Shown one piece after another: positions 33,244 to 42,552 of a stretch of 64,000 bases of DNA. The number at the start of each line of letters is the position of its first letter. Position 1 is the first letter of the stretch. The notes under the pieces are model-generated. The model did not search any database. It was given only the letters and a program-made list of their open reading frames with translations, and was not told the DNA's origin. Source of the stretch: JAWKUK01 sp041398605 (lineage in GTDB: Bacteria; Planctomycetota; UBA1135; GCA-002686595). Location of the stretch: positions 186,001-250,000 of the forward strand of contig JAWKUK010000004.1 in the NCBI GenBank assembly GCA_041398605.1, written 5' to 3'. Made by a program: the position numbers and the translations under genes.

Positions 33244-33771
33244 ATGAAGCAGATCACACACCCGGAGGCCGCGCCGCTCATCGAGCGGGTCGAGCGGCTC
33301 CTCGCTGACCCGGAGACCGCGCTGGCGCTTGGCGCCGCGCTCCGGGCGCGCGCCGCTGGCGCGCCGGACGAGCTCGTCCTGGCCGCCCTCCTCCACCAAG
33401 TCGCCGCCGGCGGCACCGGCGAGCCGCGCGTCGCAGCCGCCTGGCTCAGCCGCGCCTTTGGCCCAGCCGTCTCCGAGCCCGTGCGCCTCCTCGGTGACGC
33501 CGAGCGCTGGCTCGCGACGGTCGACCGCGACTGGTTCGAGGCCCTCGACACCGCTGGCCTGACGTCGCTCGGCGCCCGCGGCGGCCCGCTTGCGCCCGCC
33601 GCACAACGCAGCTTCGAGCGCCGCCCTTACGCCCGGGACGCGGCCCGGCTCGTGCGCTGGATCAGCGCCGAGCGCCGCGGTGAGGCCCACCCGTTGGGCG
33701 CCCCCGAGCACGTGAGCTGGGCCGAGCTCATCGACCGGCTCGTGAGCCCGACCGAGCGCCTGTCGGCCTGA
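33244..33771 (+). CDS. degenerate HD-domain protein
   Basis: The product is 175 residues. It looks like a phosphohydrolase-type HD domain: PLIERVERLLAD at the start, then DELVLAALLHQVAAGGTGEP, where metal-dependent HD proteins have LLHDIGH. The HD pair reads HQ, so the main metal-binding aspartate is missing. Later residues (VRLLGDAERWLATVD and RRPYARDAARLVRW) follow the family's layout, including a final LVRWISAERRG-like helix seen in PhnZ-type HD proteins. It is probably a binding protein or inactive enzyme. The kinship is by motif reading and moderately sure. Convergent with a small membrane protein gene, 19 bases away. Confidence 0.6.
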   Translation: MKQITHPEAAPLIERVERLLADPETALALGAALRARAAGAPDELVLAALLHQVAAGGTGEPRVAAAWLSRAFGPAVSEPVRLLGDAERWLATVDRDWFEALDTAGLTSLGARGGPLAPAAQRSFERRPYARDAARLVRWISAERRGEAHPLGAPEHVSWAELIDRLVSPTERLSA

Positions 33772-33790
33772 GCGGGGCCCCTGCTGGCCC

Positions 33791-34444
33791 CTACGCGCGG
33801 CGGCGCGAGGAACGCAGCGTCACCACTGTCGCGAGCGCCGCGTCGACGAGCGCCAAGAGGCTCAGCACGTAGAGCGCGATCCCCGTGCTCGCGACGAGCA
33901 ACCCGTCGGCCTCGCTGAAGCGCAGCGGCAACCCGACGCGGGGCCAATTCCCCAGCGCCGCGCCAGCGACGGCAGGCACGAGCAGCGTCAGGACGAAGAG
34001 GACCGTGACGCGGCGCCAACGCGCGCTCGAGGCGAGGCCGCGCCCCGCGCACACCATACGCAGCGTCACCGACACGGCCACGAGCGCCGCGAGGTGCACC
34101 AGCGACAGCGCCCCGACGACCACGTCGGGCACGAGCGACGAGATCAACGGCAGCGCCAGGACCGCGCCTGCGAGCCGCGTCGCCGCAGCGCCCCACACGG
34201 CCCAGCTCGGCGCGCCGTAGGCGCGGACGGCGGGCTGGTCGATGCAGCGCGCGACGAAGAGCAGCAGGAGCGCCCCGACCCCGTCGTAGAGCACGTCGAA
34301 GCCGACGATCGTGACGTCGATCGCCTCGAAGCCTAGGTAGAAGAGCAGCGCGAGCAGCCCGACGGAGAAGCGCTCGAGGTCGAGGCTGGGCGCCGCGTCG
34401 CGCGCGCCCGGCGCCGGCGCTGATTCCCTGGGCTCCTTCGACAT
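33791..34444 (-). CDS. small integral membrane protein of unknown function
   Basis: The product is 217 residues from ATG 34444; a GTG at 34456 is an alternative. Six or so hydrophobic segments follow a 25-residue polar N-terminus: SVGLLALLFYLGFEAI, GVGALLLLFVARC, LAGAVLALPLISSLV, LVHLAALVAVSVTL, VTVLFVLTLLVPAVAGAAL, and GIALYVLSLLALVDAALAT. I recognise no family. It is divergent from the fucosidase gene, with only 60 bases between the starts, and convergent with the HD-like gene. Confidence 0.6.
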   Translation of the reverse strand: MSKEPRESAPAPGARDAAPSLDLERFSVGLLALLFYLGFEAIDVTIVGFDVLYDGVGALLLLFVARCIDQPAVRAYGAPSWAVWGAAATRLAGAVLALPLISSLVPDVVVGALSLVHLAALVAVSVTLRMVCAGRGLASSARWRRVTVLFVLTLLVPAVAGAALGNWPRVGLPLRFSEADGLLVASTGIALYVLSLLALVDAALATVVTLRSSRRRA

Positions 34445-34505
34445 CACGGAGGCCACAGGATACCGCGCGTTTGGGCAGCCGGCACGGCCCCATTAGCATG
34501 GCTCC

Positions 34506-36848
34506 ATGCACCTCCTCGCGGTCTCGCTCGCGCTCGTCGCGTCCCCTTCCCCGGCTGCGCAGCGCGCGCAGGAGCTCTGGTACGACGCGCCGGCGGCGCG
34601 CTGGAACCACGCGCTGCCCGTCGGCAACGGGCGCCTCGGCGCGATGGTCTTCGGGGGCGTCGCCGAAGAGCGCTTGCAGCTCAACGAGGAGACGCTGTGG
34701 GCCGGGGCGCCGAGCGACCGCGAGCGGCACGGGGGCGCGCAGCACCTGCCCGAGGTCCGGCGCCTCCTCTTCGCGGGCGAGGTCGTGCGCGCCGAGGAGC
34801 TCGCGCAGCGCGAGCTGATGAGCGAGCGCTGGGTGCGCTCGTACCAAACGCTCGGCGACCTCGGCCTGCGGCTCGAGCACGCCGAGGCGCCGGCGGACTA
34901 TCGCCGCTGGCTCGACCTCGACGCGGGCATCGCAGGCGTGCGCTACCGCGTCGGCGCCGTGACCTTCACCCGCGAGGTGTTGGCCAGCGCCCCCGACGGC
35001 GTCATCGCCGTTCGGCTGTCGGCGGACTCGCCGGGCGCGCTGAGCGGCACGTTGGAGCTCTCGCGGCCCGGGCCGCCCATCGAGGCCGAGGCGCGCGTCG
35101 AAGGTGACGTCGCGCGGCTGCGCCTCGCCGGGCGCGCGTCGCAGGACGGCGCGCACCTGGGCGTCCACTTCGCCGCGACGGCGCGGGTCACGGCGCGCGG
35201 CGGCGCGCTGCAGCGCGTCGGCGCAGCGGGCGCCGAGGTCCGCGTGGACGGCGCCGACGAGGTCCTGATCCTGATCGGCGCCGGCACGGACTTCGAAGGC
35301 GTCGATCGCCGCGTGTCGCTGTCCGAGGACGCGGTCGAAGCCGCCGCCGCGCGCGGCTGGGGCGCGCTGCGAGCGCGCCACGTCGCCGACCATCGCGCGC
35401 TGTTCGAGCGTGTCTCCCTGGAGCTCGGGGCCGCCCCCGGCGCGCACCTCCTGCCGACCAACGAGCGCCTCGCCGCAGTGCGCGCGGGAGCGACGGACCT
35501 CGGCCTCGAGGCGCTCTACTTCCAGTTCGGGCGCTACCTGCTGATGGGCTCGTCGCGGCCGGGGACGCTGCCGGCGAACCTGCAGGGGCTCTGGAGCGAG
35601 CACCTCGAGGCGCCGTGGAACGCCGACTACCACATCAACATCAACCTCCAGATGAACTACTGGCCCGCGGAGCCGTTGAACCTCGCGGAGTGCCACGAGC
35701 CGCTCTTCCGGCTCATCGACGGGATCGCGCGGCGCGGCGAGGTCACGGCGCGCGAGCTCTACGGGGCGCGCGGCTGGGTCGCGCACCATACGACCGACGC
35801 GCACTGGTTCACGGCCGCGATCGGGCAGACCGTTTGGGGCCTGTGGCCGTTCGGCGGCGCGTGGTGCACGCGGCACCTGTACGAACATTGGGCCTTCGGC
35901 GGGGACGCCGCGTTCGGACGCGAGCGCGCATACCCCCGCCTCGCAGGCGCGGCGCAGTTCTTCCTCGACTACCTGACGACGCACCCGACCACGGGAGCGC
36001 TCGTCAGCGGGCCGTCGAGCTCACCCGAGAACGTCTACGTGCTGCCGGACGGCCAACGCGCGGACATCGCCATGGGGAACACGATGGACCACATGATCGT
36101 GCGCGACCTCTTTACGAACTTGCTCGAGCTCGCGGACGCGCTCGACATCGACGACCCGCTGCTCGCGAAGGTGCGCGAGGCGCTGCCGCGCATCGCGCCG
36201 ACCCGCATCGGCGCGGACGGCCGGATCCTCGAGTGGGGCGAGCCGTACGCCGAGGCCGAGCCCGGGCACCGCCATATGAGCCACCTCTATGGCCTGCACC
36301 CTGGGCGCGAGGTCACGCCCACAGGCACGCCGGCCCTGGCGGCCGCCGCGCGTCGCTCGATCGAGGGGCGCCTCGCCCACGGCGGCGGGCACACGGGCTG
36401 GAGCCGCGCTTGGCTCATGAACTTCATGGCGCGCCTCGGAGACGGCGACGCGGCCCACGAGCACCTGCGCCTCCTGCTCTCCAAGTCGACGCTGCCCAAC
36501 CTCTTCGACGACCACCCGCCGTTCCAAATCGACGGCAACTTCGGCGGCGCTGCCGGCATCGGCGAGATGCTGCTCCAAAGTCACACGGGGGTCGTGCACG
36601 TTCTGCCCGCCTTGCCGCGGGCCTGGCCGTCGGGGCGTGTCACCGGCCTGCGCGCCCGCGGGGGCTTCGAAGTCGACGTCGAGTGGTCCGAGGACGGCCG
36701 CGTGTCGGGGGCCGTGCGGTCAACGCTCGGCGGGGCGCTGCGCCTGCGTGTGCGCAACGGCGCGCAAGAGCTCACGCGCGCGACGGCGGTCGACGAGGCG
36801 CTGCGCTTCGAGTGGATGCCCGGGGCAGATCAGCTCGTTTGGCGCTGA
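34506..36848 (+). CDS. GH95 family alpha-L-fucosidase
   Basis: The product is 780 residues. A short signal peptide (LLAVSLALVASPSPAAQ) directs export. The N-terminal beta domain opens with LWYDAPAARWNHALPVGNGR, the family signature, followed by AMVFGGVAEERLQLNEETLW. The (alpha/alpha)6 domain shows NADYHININLQMNYWP (the two catalytic-site asparagines), VSGPSSSPEN (catalytic Glu), MSHLYGLHPG, and FQIDGNFGGAAGIGEML (catalytic Asp). These match alpha-1,2-L-fucosidase (inverting). Full length agrees with the family. It likely acts on fucosylated polysaccharides from algae or mucus. No sugar transporter or sulfatase sits beside it, so this is not part of a visible polysaccharide cluster. Confidence 0.93.
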   Translation: MHLLAVSLALVASPSPAAQRAQELWYDAPAARWNHALPVGNGRLGAMVFGGVAEERLQLNEETLWAGAPSDRERHGGAQHLPEVRRLLFAGEVVRAEELAQRELMSERWVRSYQTLGDLGLRLEHAEAPADYRRWLDLDAGIAGVRYRVGAVTFTREVLASAPDGVIAVRLSADSPGALSGTLELSRPGPPIEAEARVEGDVARLRLAGRASQDGAHLGVHFAATARVTARGGALQRVGAAGAEVRVDGADEVLILIGAGTDFEGVDRRVSLSEDAVEAAAARGWGALRARHVADHRALFERVSLELGAAPGAHLLPTNERLAAVRAGATDLGLEALYFQFGRYLLMGSSRPGTLPANLQGLWSEHLEAPWNADYHININLQMNYWPAEPLNLAECHEPLFRLIDGIARRGEVTARELYGARGWVAHHTTDAHWFTAAIGQTVWGLWPFGGAWCTRHLYEHWAFGGDAAFGRERAYPRLAGAAQFFLDYLTTHPTTGALVSGPSSSPENVYVLPDGQRADIAMGNTMDHMIVRDLFTNLLELADALDIDDPLLAKVREALPRIAPTRIGADGRILEWGEPYAEAEPGHRHMSHLYGLHPGREVTPTGTPALAAAARRSIEGRLAHGGGHTGWSRAWLMNFMARLGDGDAAHEHLRLLLSKSTLPNLFDDHPPFQIDGNFGGAAGIGEMLLQSHTGVVHVLPALPRAWPSGRVTGLRARGGFEVDVEWSEDGRVSGAVRSTLGGALRLRVRNGAQELTRATAVDEALRFEWMPGADQLVWR

Positions 36849-36943
36849 GACGTCCGCGGCCCCACGCGCGGCCCCAGCAGCAGCCGCGACGCAGCGGGCG
36901 TCGATGGAGCGCGCCAAGGCGCCGCACAACGACCCACACAACG

Positions 36944-36979
36944 AAACGGGCGGCCGCCCTCTTTGAGGTTGGCCGCCCG
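36944..36979 (-). terminator. intrinsic terminator downstream of tRNA-Thr
   Basis: On the minus strand CGGGCGGCC, a 15-base loop, and GGCCGCCCG are followed by TTTCGTTGTG. The hairpin lies just after the tRNA 3' end and may also stop plus-strand transcription from the fucosidase gene. Confidence 0.7.
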
Positions 36980-36988
36980 CGTCTTGAA

Positions 36989-37063
36989 TGGAGCCAGAGG
37001 CGGGATTTGAACCCGCGACCCCCGCTTTACGAAAGCGGTGCTCTACCGCTGAGCTACTCTGGC
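36989..37063 (-). tRNA. tRNA-Thr (anticodon CGT)
   Basis: The cloverleaf reads on the minus strand: acceptor GCCAGAG paired with CTCTGGC, D arm GCTC...GAGC, anticodon stem CCGCT/AGCGG with loop TTCGTAA (anticodon CGT, reads ACG), T arm GCGGG TTCAAAT CCCGC, discriminator T, and an encoded CCA at 36989-36991. No introns or unusual loops. Confidence 0.95.
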
Positions 37064-37147
37064 GTCGCTTCGAAGGGTCACTTCGAAGGCGCGGAAGTAT
37101 ACCCGCGCGACGGGAGACGTCCACCCCCTGCCGGCTGCGCGAGGCAC

Positions 37148-37194
37148 AAAAAGTGCGACGCGCGCACGGTCCGTGGACCGGGCGCGCGTCGCAC
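37148..37194 (-). terminator. intrinsic terminator of the HEAT-repeat gene
   Basis: A 13-bp stem (GTGCGACGCGCGC at 37153-37165, complement at 37182-37194) with a further GGTCC/GGACC inner stem. On the minus strand it is followed directly by TTTTT (complement of 37148-37152). Confidence 0.88.
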
Positions 37195-37210
37195 CGTGCC
37201 GCAAGGCGGA

Positions 37211-39310
37211 TCACTCCGCGCTAACGCTCACGCGCACGCTCTCGACGATACCCGCGCGATCAGAGGCCCCGAGGCCGAGGCGGCCGACGGCGCGCGCGGC
37301 AGCGGTGCGCACCGCGAGGCTCGCGTCACCATTGAGCATGCCGCGGAGCGCGTCCGCCACGTCGCCGCCGAGGGGCGCGCGCGCCGCGATGGCGCCGATG
37401 GCGTCGGCGGCCGCGATGCGGGCCTCGTCCGAACGGTCGCCGTCGGTCGCGACCGCGAGCAACGCGCCGGCTTGGGCCGCGCCGCCCGCTTGACCGAGCG
37501 CGTGCATCGCCGGGATGGCGACACCGTCACGGCGCCCCGAAGCCGCTGCGAGCGACGCCAATGCGCCACCGAGGTCGCTGCGGCCGCCGCGCGCGATCGC
37601 CGCCAGGGCGCCCGCTGCGTTGGCCGACAGCTCGTCTGCCTGGGCGCGGTCACCCTCGAGGTTCGCGTCGAAGACCTCATCGAGCGCCGACAGGTCGGCG
37701 ACGTCCGTGATGCTGCCGGCGACGCGGTCGCCGTACGCGCTGGCGAGCTCTTCGTCCGCGCTCATGAAGAAGATCGGCGTGGCGCCGAAGCTGCCGTTCT
37801 CCTGGAGGGCCTTGATCACCGCGTCGCTGGTGATGTCCGGCAGGCGGTCGCCAACGAGCACGACGTCGACGCCGGGGAGCTGCGAGATCGTCGCGACGCC
37901 CAGCGCGCCAGAGGCGATGTGCTGCGCGAGGACCCCGCGGTCGGTGAGGGCTTTGACCACCGCGCTGGCGCGGTCGAGGTCACCGTCGACGACAAAGGCG
38001 ATGCGGACGACCTCGCGGCCGGCGGCTTCACCGAGGGCGGCGACGACCTCGGCATCGACGCCCGCGTTGCCCGCGGCGGCGATGTGCGCGAGGGCGACGG
38101 CGGCTTCGCCGGCGAGGCCGGCGCTGCCCGAACGGAGCGCAGCCTGGAGGCCGCTGGTCGGACGCGCGGCGACCTGGGCGATGACGCGCGCGATGCGGCC
38201 GCCCGTCGCGGTGTCGTCGGACTGGACGGACCAGGTCAGCGCGCGGTCGAGCGCGTCGGTGCCAGCGGCAGCCACCGCGAGCGAACCTTCGCCGGCCTGC
38301 GCCAAGAGCGCCTCGACGTCCTCACCCGCGGCGGCGAGCGCCTCGAGCTTGGCGTGGATGTCGACCGACTCGCGGGCGATACCGGCGAGCGCGTCGAGGC
38401 TGTCGGGACGGGCCGCGAGGGCGCGGTAGTACGCGCGCTTCGCGAGCTCGTTGTTGTAGATCGAGCGCGGGACGTCCTTCGAGACGAGCTCGCCGCCCTC
38501 CATCGACCAGACGACATCGCTGTAGTCGATGTCGCGCAGGACCGACATGTCGCGGCGGTGGTAGAGGTCACCGTGCAGGAGGAACAGGTCCACGGCGGTG
38601 CGGCCGCTGGCGCCGCACTTGCCGGCCGCCTTCAGCGCCTCGGCTTGGACGAGCAGGTCGCTGTCCGTGGAGGCGAGGTGCAAGAGCATCGCTCCGGCGC
38701 GCGGGTCGCCGGTCATACCGAGCACCGTCGCTGCGTTGCGGCGCATGAACGCGTTGTCCGAGGTCAGCGCCTCGATCAGCGGCAGGACAGCGCCCGAGCC
38801 GAGCTGCGAGAGCGCGGCCATCGCGAAGACGCGCTCGTCGCCAGCGGACTCGTCACCGAGCGGCGCGCTGAGGGCGGGCACGGCGTACTCGCCGTGGTTC
38901 GCGCGGATCGTGTTCAAAGCGGTGCGCCGCTCGACGGCGTCGTCGGCAGCGAAGAACGCGGCGACCGCCTCGGCGATCGCGCTCTCGTCGCGCTGCAGCT
39001 CACGCTGCCCGGCGCGCGCGCGCTCGAGGAAGCGCTTGGCGACGAGCTCGAAGTCGCCGCCTTCGACAAGGAGTTGGAGGACGACTTCGCGCTCCGTCGA
39101 CATGAACAGCTCGAAAGCTTGCTCGTGCGAGGGATCAGCCGCGAGGACTCGCTGGAACGCGCGCAGGGCATCCTGCTTCTCACCGCGCTCGAGCAGGCCT
39201 CTTGCCTGGTCGAAGAGTTCCTTGACGTCGTCCTGGGCCACTGCCCGCTGGGGAGCAGCGAAGACGGCGAGGGCCAGGACCAGGCCCAGATGACGCGACA
39301 CTCGGCTCAT
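37211..39310 (-). CDS. exported TPR/HEAT-repeat protein
   Basis: The product is 699 residues. A signal peptide (LGLVLALAVFAAPQRAVAQ) is followed by a TPR-like motif (ARGLLERGEKQDALRAFQRV). HEAT repeats occupy roughly residues 120-240 (ERVFAMAALSQLGSGAVLPL and MRRNAATVLGMTGDPRAG) and again 560-690 (AAGALAAIARGGRSDLGGAL, ARIAADAIGAIAARAP). Between them, near 440-540, lies a region with alternating strands (VRIAFVVDGDLDRASAVVKA, VDVVLVGDRLPDI, TPIFFMSADEELA) that looks like a receiver-type alpha/beta fold but without the phosphorylation aspartates in their usual form. It is likely a periplasmic scaffold; no partner is evident. Confidence 0.75.
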   Translation of the reverse strand: MSRVSRHLGLVLALAVFAAPQRAVAQDDVKELFDQARGLLERGEKQDALRAFQRVLAADPSHEQAFELFMSTEREVVLQLLVEGGDFELVAKRFLERARAGQRELQRDESAIAEAVAAFFAADDAVERRTALNTIRANHGEYAVPALSAPLGDESAGDERVFAMAALSQLGSGAVLPLIEALTSDNAFMRRNAATVLGMTGDPRAGAMLLHLASTDSDLLVQAEALKAAGKCGASGRTAVDLFLLHGDLYHRRDMSVLRDIDYSDVVWSMEGGELVSKDVPRSIYNNELAKRAYYRALAARPDSLDALAGIARESVDIHAKLEALAAAGEDVEALLAQAGEGSLAVAAAGTDALDRALTWSVQSDDTATGGRIARVIAQVAARPTSGLQAALRSGSAGLAGEAAVALAHIAAAGNAGVDAEVVAALGEAAGREVVRIAFVVDGDLDRASAVVKALTDRGVLAQHIASGALGVATISQLPGVDVVLVGDRLPDITSDAVIKALQENGSFGATPIFFMSADEELASAYGDRVAGSITDVADLSALDEVFDANLEGDRAQADELSANAAGALAAIARGGRSDLGGALASLAAASGRRDGVAIPAMHALGQAGGAAQAGALLAVATDGDRSDEARIAAADAIGAIAARAPLGGDVADALRGMLNGDASLAVRTAAARAVGRLGLGASDRAGIVESVRVSVSAE

Positions 39311-39611
39311 GGAGGATGGAGGCTTCCGGCCGTCGGCCAGACAAGCGATCGGGGGGAGCGAAAGGGGGAGCCAGCAGGGGCCGTGACCGGGGTCATGACC
39401 GTGGCGCGGACCGGAGGGCCTGCGCCGCGCGACCGAAACGGGCCGCCGGGCTGGATGAGTCGTTGGGGGGAACTGGCGACCCGACGGCGTGAACCGCGGA
39501 GAGGCCAGGGAGCGGAATGATACCGAGGGGGCCCCCCCGGTCAACCCGACGCGCCCCGGAGTAGCGGGAACGGGCCGTGTTCCCTGGCAATACCCACCGG
39601 AAGGCCAGCGG
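39311..39611. other. intergenic stretch upstream of the HEAT-repeat gene
   Basis: 301 bases between the HEAT gene start (39310) and the AnmK gene end (39612), both on the minus strand. No credible gene: frames crossing it are extensions of neighbours in wrong frames. It must hold the HEAT gene promoter; I see no clear boxes, only a run GGGGGCCCCCCC near 39527-39538. Confidence 0.4.
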
Positions 39612-41072
39612 TCACCGGGGGAGCCGGGCCGCGTCCGTGGGCGGGGGCGTGACCAGCTTGCCGAGCACGCGCCCCGGACGGGCGCCGGTCGCGCCCGGGA
39701 GCGTCGACGGCTCACCGATCAGGCAGCGCGCGCCGAGCGCCGCAAAGACGAGCGCTTCCCGCGCGTCCGGGGGCACGCCGACGGCAGCGCTGGTGACGAC
39801 GGCGCGGCCCTGCGCCGCGCGCGTTGAGGCGTGCCCCGGGGTCAGCCCCTGGTCGCCCCGAGAGGCCGCTGAGGGGCCCCTGGCCCCCCCTACGGGGCCC
39901 CCCGGGGCGCTGCCGTGGGCGCCGCCGTGAGCGGCCCCGTCCGTGGCCAACCCGAGCTCGGACGCCAGGCAGGCCATCAGCGGCGCGTGGTGCACCCCCC
40001 CACCCGCGACGATGAGGGGCGCGGGCGGGGCGCCCTCCGCCCCGTGCGCTGCGAGCCAAGCCCCCCACGACCCCACGTCGCGCGCGACCGAGCGCGCGAC
40101 GACGAGGGCCGCGCTGGCGAGCGTGTCGGGGGTGGACAGCCCGCGCGCTGCGGCCCCCGCCAGGACCCCTCGGAGCCACTCGCCGCCGAACATGTCGCGC
40201 CCGGTGGATTTTGGGGGTGCGACGGCAAAAAAAGGGTGCCCGAGCAGCTCGTCGACCCACGCGGCGCACGGGACCCCGCCCGCCGCGACCGCGCCGTCGG
40301 CGTCGTAGGGCCGCCCGAGGAGCGCCCGCGCGAGCCCGTCGAGCAAGGCGTTCGCAGGCCCGACGTCAAACGCGACGGTCTCGAGGCTCGCGCACTGCCG
40401 CACCAGGGTGAGGTTCGCGATCCCGCCCAGGTTCAGGAGGCAGAGGGGCTGTGGCGCGCGGGCGAACACCAGCGGGTCGGCCAAGGCCGAGAGCGGGGCG
40501 CCCTCGCCGCCGGCCGCGATGTCACGGCGCCGAAAATCGCACGCGACCGCTGCGCCGGCGGCCTCTGCGACCTCGTCGCCGTCGCCGAGCTGCAGCGTTG
40601 CCGGGCCGCTCGCCTCGAGGCCGTCGTGGTGCCAGATGGTCTGCCCGTGGCTCGCGACGAGGCCGAGGCGGTAGCCGTGGCGGTCGGCGACTGCGCGCGC
40701 TGCGCGGCCGAACGCACGGCCGAGGTCACGGTCGAGCAACGCGAGCTCGCGCGGGCCGGGCACGGCGCGGCGCTCGAGCACGGCGCGCACACGCTCCGCG
40801 AGGTCAACGGCGGCGGGCTGGCGCCCAGCGGCGGTGAGCCCGGGGACGGGCCCCCCAGCGGCGACGTCGAACGGCTCCGTCGCGAACGCGACACACTCGA
40901 GCCCGACGACGCGCGGCGGGGCGCTGACGGCGCCCTCCAGCGGGCCGGCGGCGAGGCCGTCGATGTGGACCCGCACGAGGCCCACATCGATCCCGTCAGC
41001 AGAGGTCCCCGAGAGGACCCCGGCGACAACGGTCTCGCCGCGCGCGAGGTCCCGAGCGATCACATTCCACAT
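39612..41072 (-). CDS. anmK: anhydro-N-acetylmuramic acid kinase
   Basis: A 486-residue cytoplasmic enzyme that phosphorylates and opens 1,6-anhydro-MurNAc in cell-wall recycling. Motifs are VVAGVLSGTSADGIDVGLV near the start (ATP-binding loop), VASHGQTIWHH, ADFRRRDI-like ACDFRRRDIAAGGEGAPL, LNLGGIANLTL, and FDVGPANALLD. The late GGGVHH and the ending FAALGARCLIG follow the family. A loop near residues 398-445, rich in Gly, Ala, Ser and His, is an insertion and explains the extra length over the usual 370-390. ATG 41072 is preferred over a TTG at 41108. It is divergent from the NtrC-type regulator. Confidence 0.9.
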   Translation of the reverse strand: MWNVIARDLARGETVVAGVLSGTSADGIDVGLVRVHIDGLAAGPLEGAVSAPPRVVGLECVAFATEPFDVAAGGPVPGLTAAGRQPAAVDLAERVRAVLERRAVPGPRELALLDRDLGRAFGRAARAVADRHGYRLGLVASHGQTIWHHDGLEASGPATLQLGDGDEVAEAAGAAVACDFRRRDIAAGGEGAPLSALADPLVFARAPQPLCLLNLGGIANLTLVRQCASLETVAFDVGPANALLDGLARALLGRPYDADGAVAAGGVPCAAWVDELLGHPFFAVAPPKSTGRDMFGGEWLRGVLAGAAARGLSTPDTLASAALVVARSVARDVGSWGAWLAAHGAEGAPPAPLIVAGGGVHHAPLMACLASELGLATDGAAHGGAHGSAPGGPVGGARGPSAASRGDQGLTPGHASTRAAQGRAVVTSAAVGVPPDAREALVFAALGARCLIGEPSTLPGATGARPGRVLGKLVTPPPTDAARLPR

Positions 41073-41138
41073 GGGCGCATGCTCGATCCATGGGGCCTCG
41101 AACGTCAAGGGCCAGCGGGGTTATGGCATTCTCTCAAG

Positions 41139-42542
41139 ATGGCCGAAGCAGCGCGCAAATGCGTCCTTGTCGTCGACGACGATGCGGACATTCGATTGAC
41201 GCTCGAGATGCTCTTGCAGTACCAGGGCTTCGAGGTCTGGACCGCGAAAGACGGCGCGGAAGCGCTCGCGCGTGTCGAGACCGAGGCGCGCGCGGGCCGC
41301 GCGCCGGCGGTCGTGCTCACGGACCTCAAGATGCCGCGCATGACCGGCGTCGAGCTGCTCGACGCGCTGCAGCGGCGCGAGAGCCCGCCGCCGGTGATCT
41401 TGATCAGCGGCCACGGCGATGTGCCGGTCGCGGTCGACGCGATGCAACGCGGCGCAGCGAACTTCCTGGAGAAGCCCCTCGAGGAGGCGCGTGTGCTCGT
41501 CACGTTGCGGCGGACGCTGCGCGAGGGCGAGCTCGAACGTGAGAACAAGAAGCTCAAGAAGCGGCTGACCGGGCGGCACGAGCTCATCGGCGCGTCGCCC
41601 GCGATGCGCGCGCTCGATGCGCAGATCCAACAGGTCGCGGACTCCGATGCGTCGGTCCTGGTGACGGGCGAGAACGGCGTCGGCAAGGAGGTCGTCGCGC
41701 GCAACCTGCACTATCGCGGGGCGCGCGCGTCGGGCCCGTTCGTCACGGTCAACTGCGCGGCGATCCCAGCCGAGCTCGTCGAATCCGAGCTCTTCGGGCA
41801 CGTCAAAGGCAGCTTCACGGGCGCGCACGAAGACCGCGTTGGGCACTTCGAAGCGGCCAACAGCGGCACGCTCTTCCTGGACGAGATCGGCGATATGCCG
41901 CTCGCGGCGCAGGCCAAGGTCCTGCGCGCGCTCGAGTCGCACGAAGTGATCCGGGTCGGCTCCAGCGGCGCGCGGCCCGTCGACATCCGCGTCGTCGCCG
42001 CCACCAACGCGGACCTCGACGCGGCGGTCGAGGCCAAGACGTTCCGCATGGACCTCTACTACCGCTTGAACGTGGTGCCGTTGCACGTCCCGCCGCTGCG
42101 CGAGCGCCCGGAGGACGTCGCGGTGCTCGCGCGGCACTTCCTTGCGCAGCAGGCCGAGCGCACGGGGCGCGCGGCGCCGACGATCAGCGGCGAGGCGCTG
42201 GAGCTCCTGACGGCGCAGAGCTGGCCTGGCAATGTGCGCCAGCTACGCAACACGCTCGAAGGCGCCGCGGTGTTCGCGAATGGCGACGGGATCGGGCGCG
42301 CGGAGGTCGAGCAGATCCTAGGGACGGGCGCCGGGCTCGCGGGCCCGCCGCGCGCGCACCTGGCGCTCGGGGCGGAGCCGTACGACGCCCCGACGTTCGA
42401 GGAGTTCAAGAACCTGTCCGAGGCGCAGTTCTTCCGCTACCGCCTCGAGCGCAACGAAGGCAACGTGAAGCGCACAGCGGAGGAGCTGGGGATGCAGCGG
42501 AGCCACTTGTACAAGAAGCTCGAACGCTACGGGTTGAAGTGA
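41139..42542 (+). CDS. NtrC-family sigma-54-dependent response regulator
   Basis: The product is 467 residues from ATG 41139. The receiver has VLVVDDDADIRLTLEMLLQY and phosphorylation site D62 in LTDLKMPRMTG. The AAA+ domain has Walker A GENGVGKE (177-184), the sigma-54 contact loop GSFTGA (224-229), Walker B TLFLDEIGDMPL, and the arginine finger region. The C-terminus ends in a Fis-type helix-turn-helix (EGNVKRTAEELGMQRSHLYK KLERYG, split). It activates promoters read by RpoN. No kinase gene is adjacent, so it is an orphan. The long frame running in from 39915 is the opposite strand of anmK and not part of it. Confidence 0.93.
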   Translation: MAEAARKCVLVVDDDADIRLTLEMLLQYQGFEVWTAKDGAEALARVETEARAGRAPAVVLTDLKMPRMTGVELLDALQRRESPPPVILISGHGDVPVAVDAMQRGAANFLEKPLEEARVLVTLRRTLREGELERENKKLKKRLTGRHELIGASPAMRALDAQIQQVADSDASVLVTGENGVGKEVVARNLHYRGARASGPFVTVNCAAIPAELVESELFGHVKGSFTGAHEDRVGHFEAANSGTLFLDEIGDMPLAAQAKVLRALESHEVIRVGSSGARPVDIRVVAATNADLDAAVEAKTFRMDLYYRLNVVPLHVPPLRERPEDVAVLARHFLAQQAERTGRAAPTISGEALELLTAQSWPGNVRQLRNTLEGAAVFANGDGIGRAEVEQILGTGAGLAGPPRAHLALGAEPYDAPTFEEFKNLSEAQFFRYRLERNEGNVKRTAEELGMQRSHLYKKLERYGLK

Positions 42543-42552
42543 ATCGGGCCCG

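Noticed and set aside
35615..39520. 1301-residue open frame on the plus strand
   Set aside because: It crosses the fucosidase gene in the wrong frame, the tRNA antisense and the HEAT-repeat gene antisense. It is arginine-rich with no recognisable domain, as expected of shadow frames in GC-rich DNA.
39915..41138. N-terminal extension of the NtrC-type regulator
   Set aside because: This part is the opposite strand of anmK; the receiver domain starts cleanly at ATG 41139.
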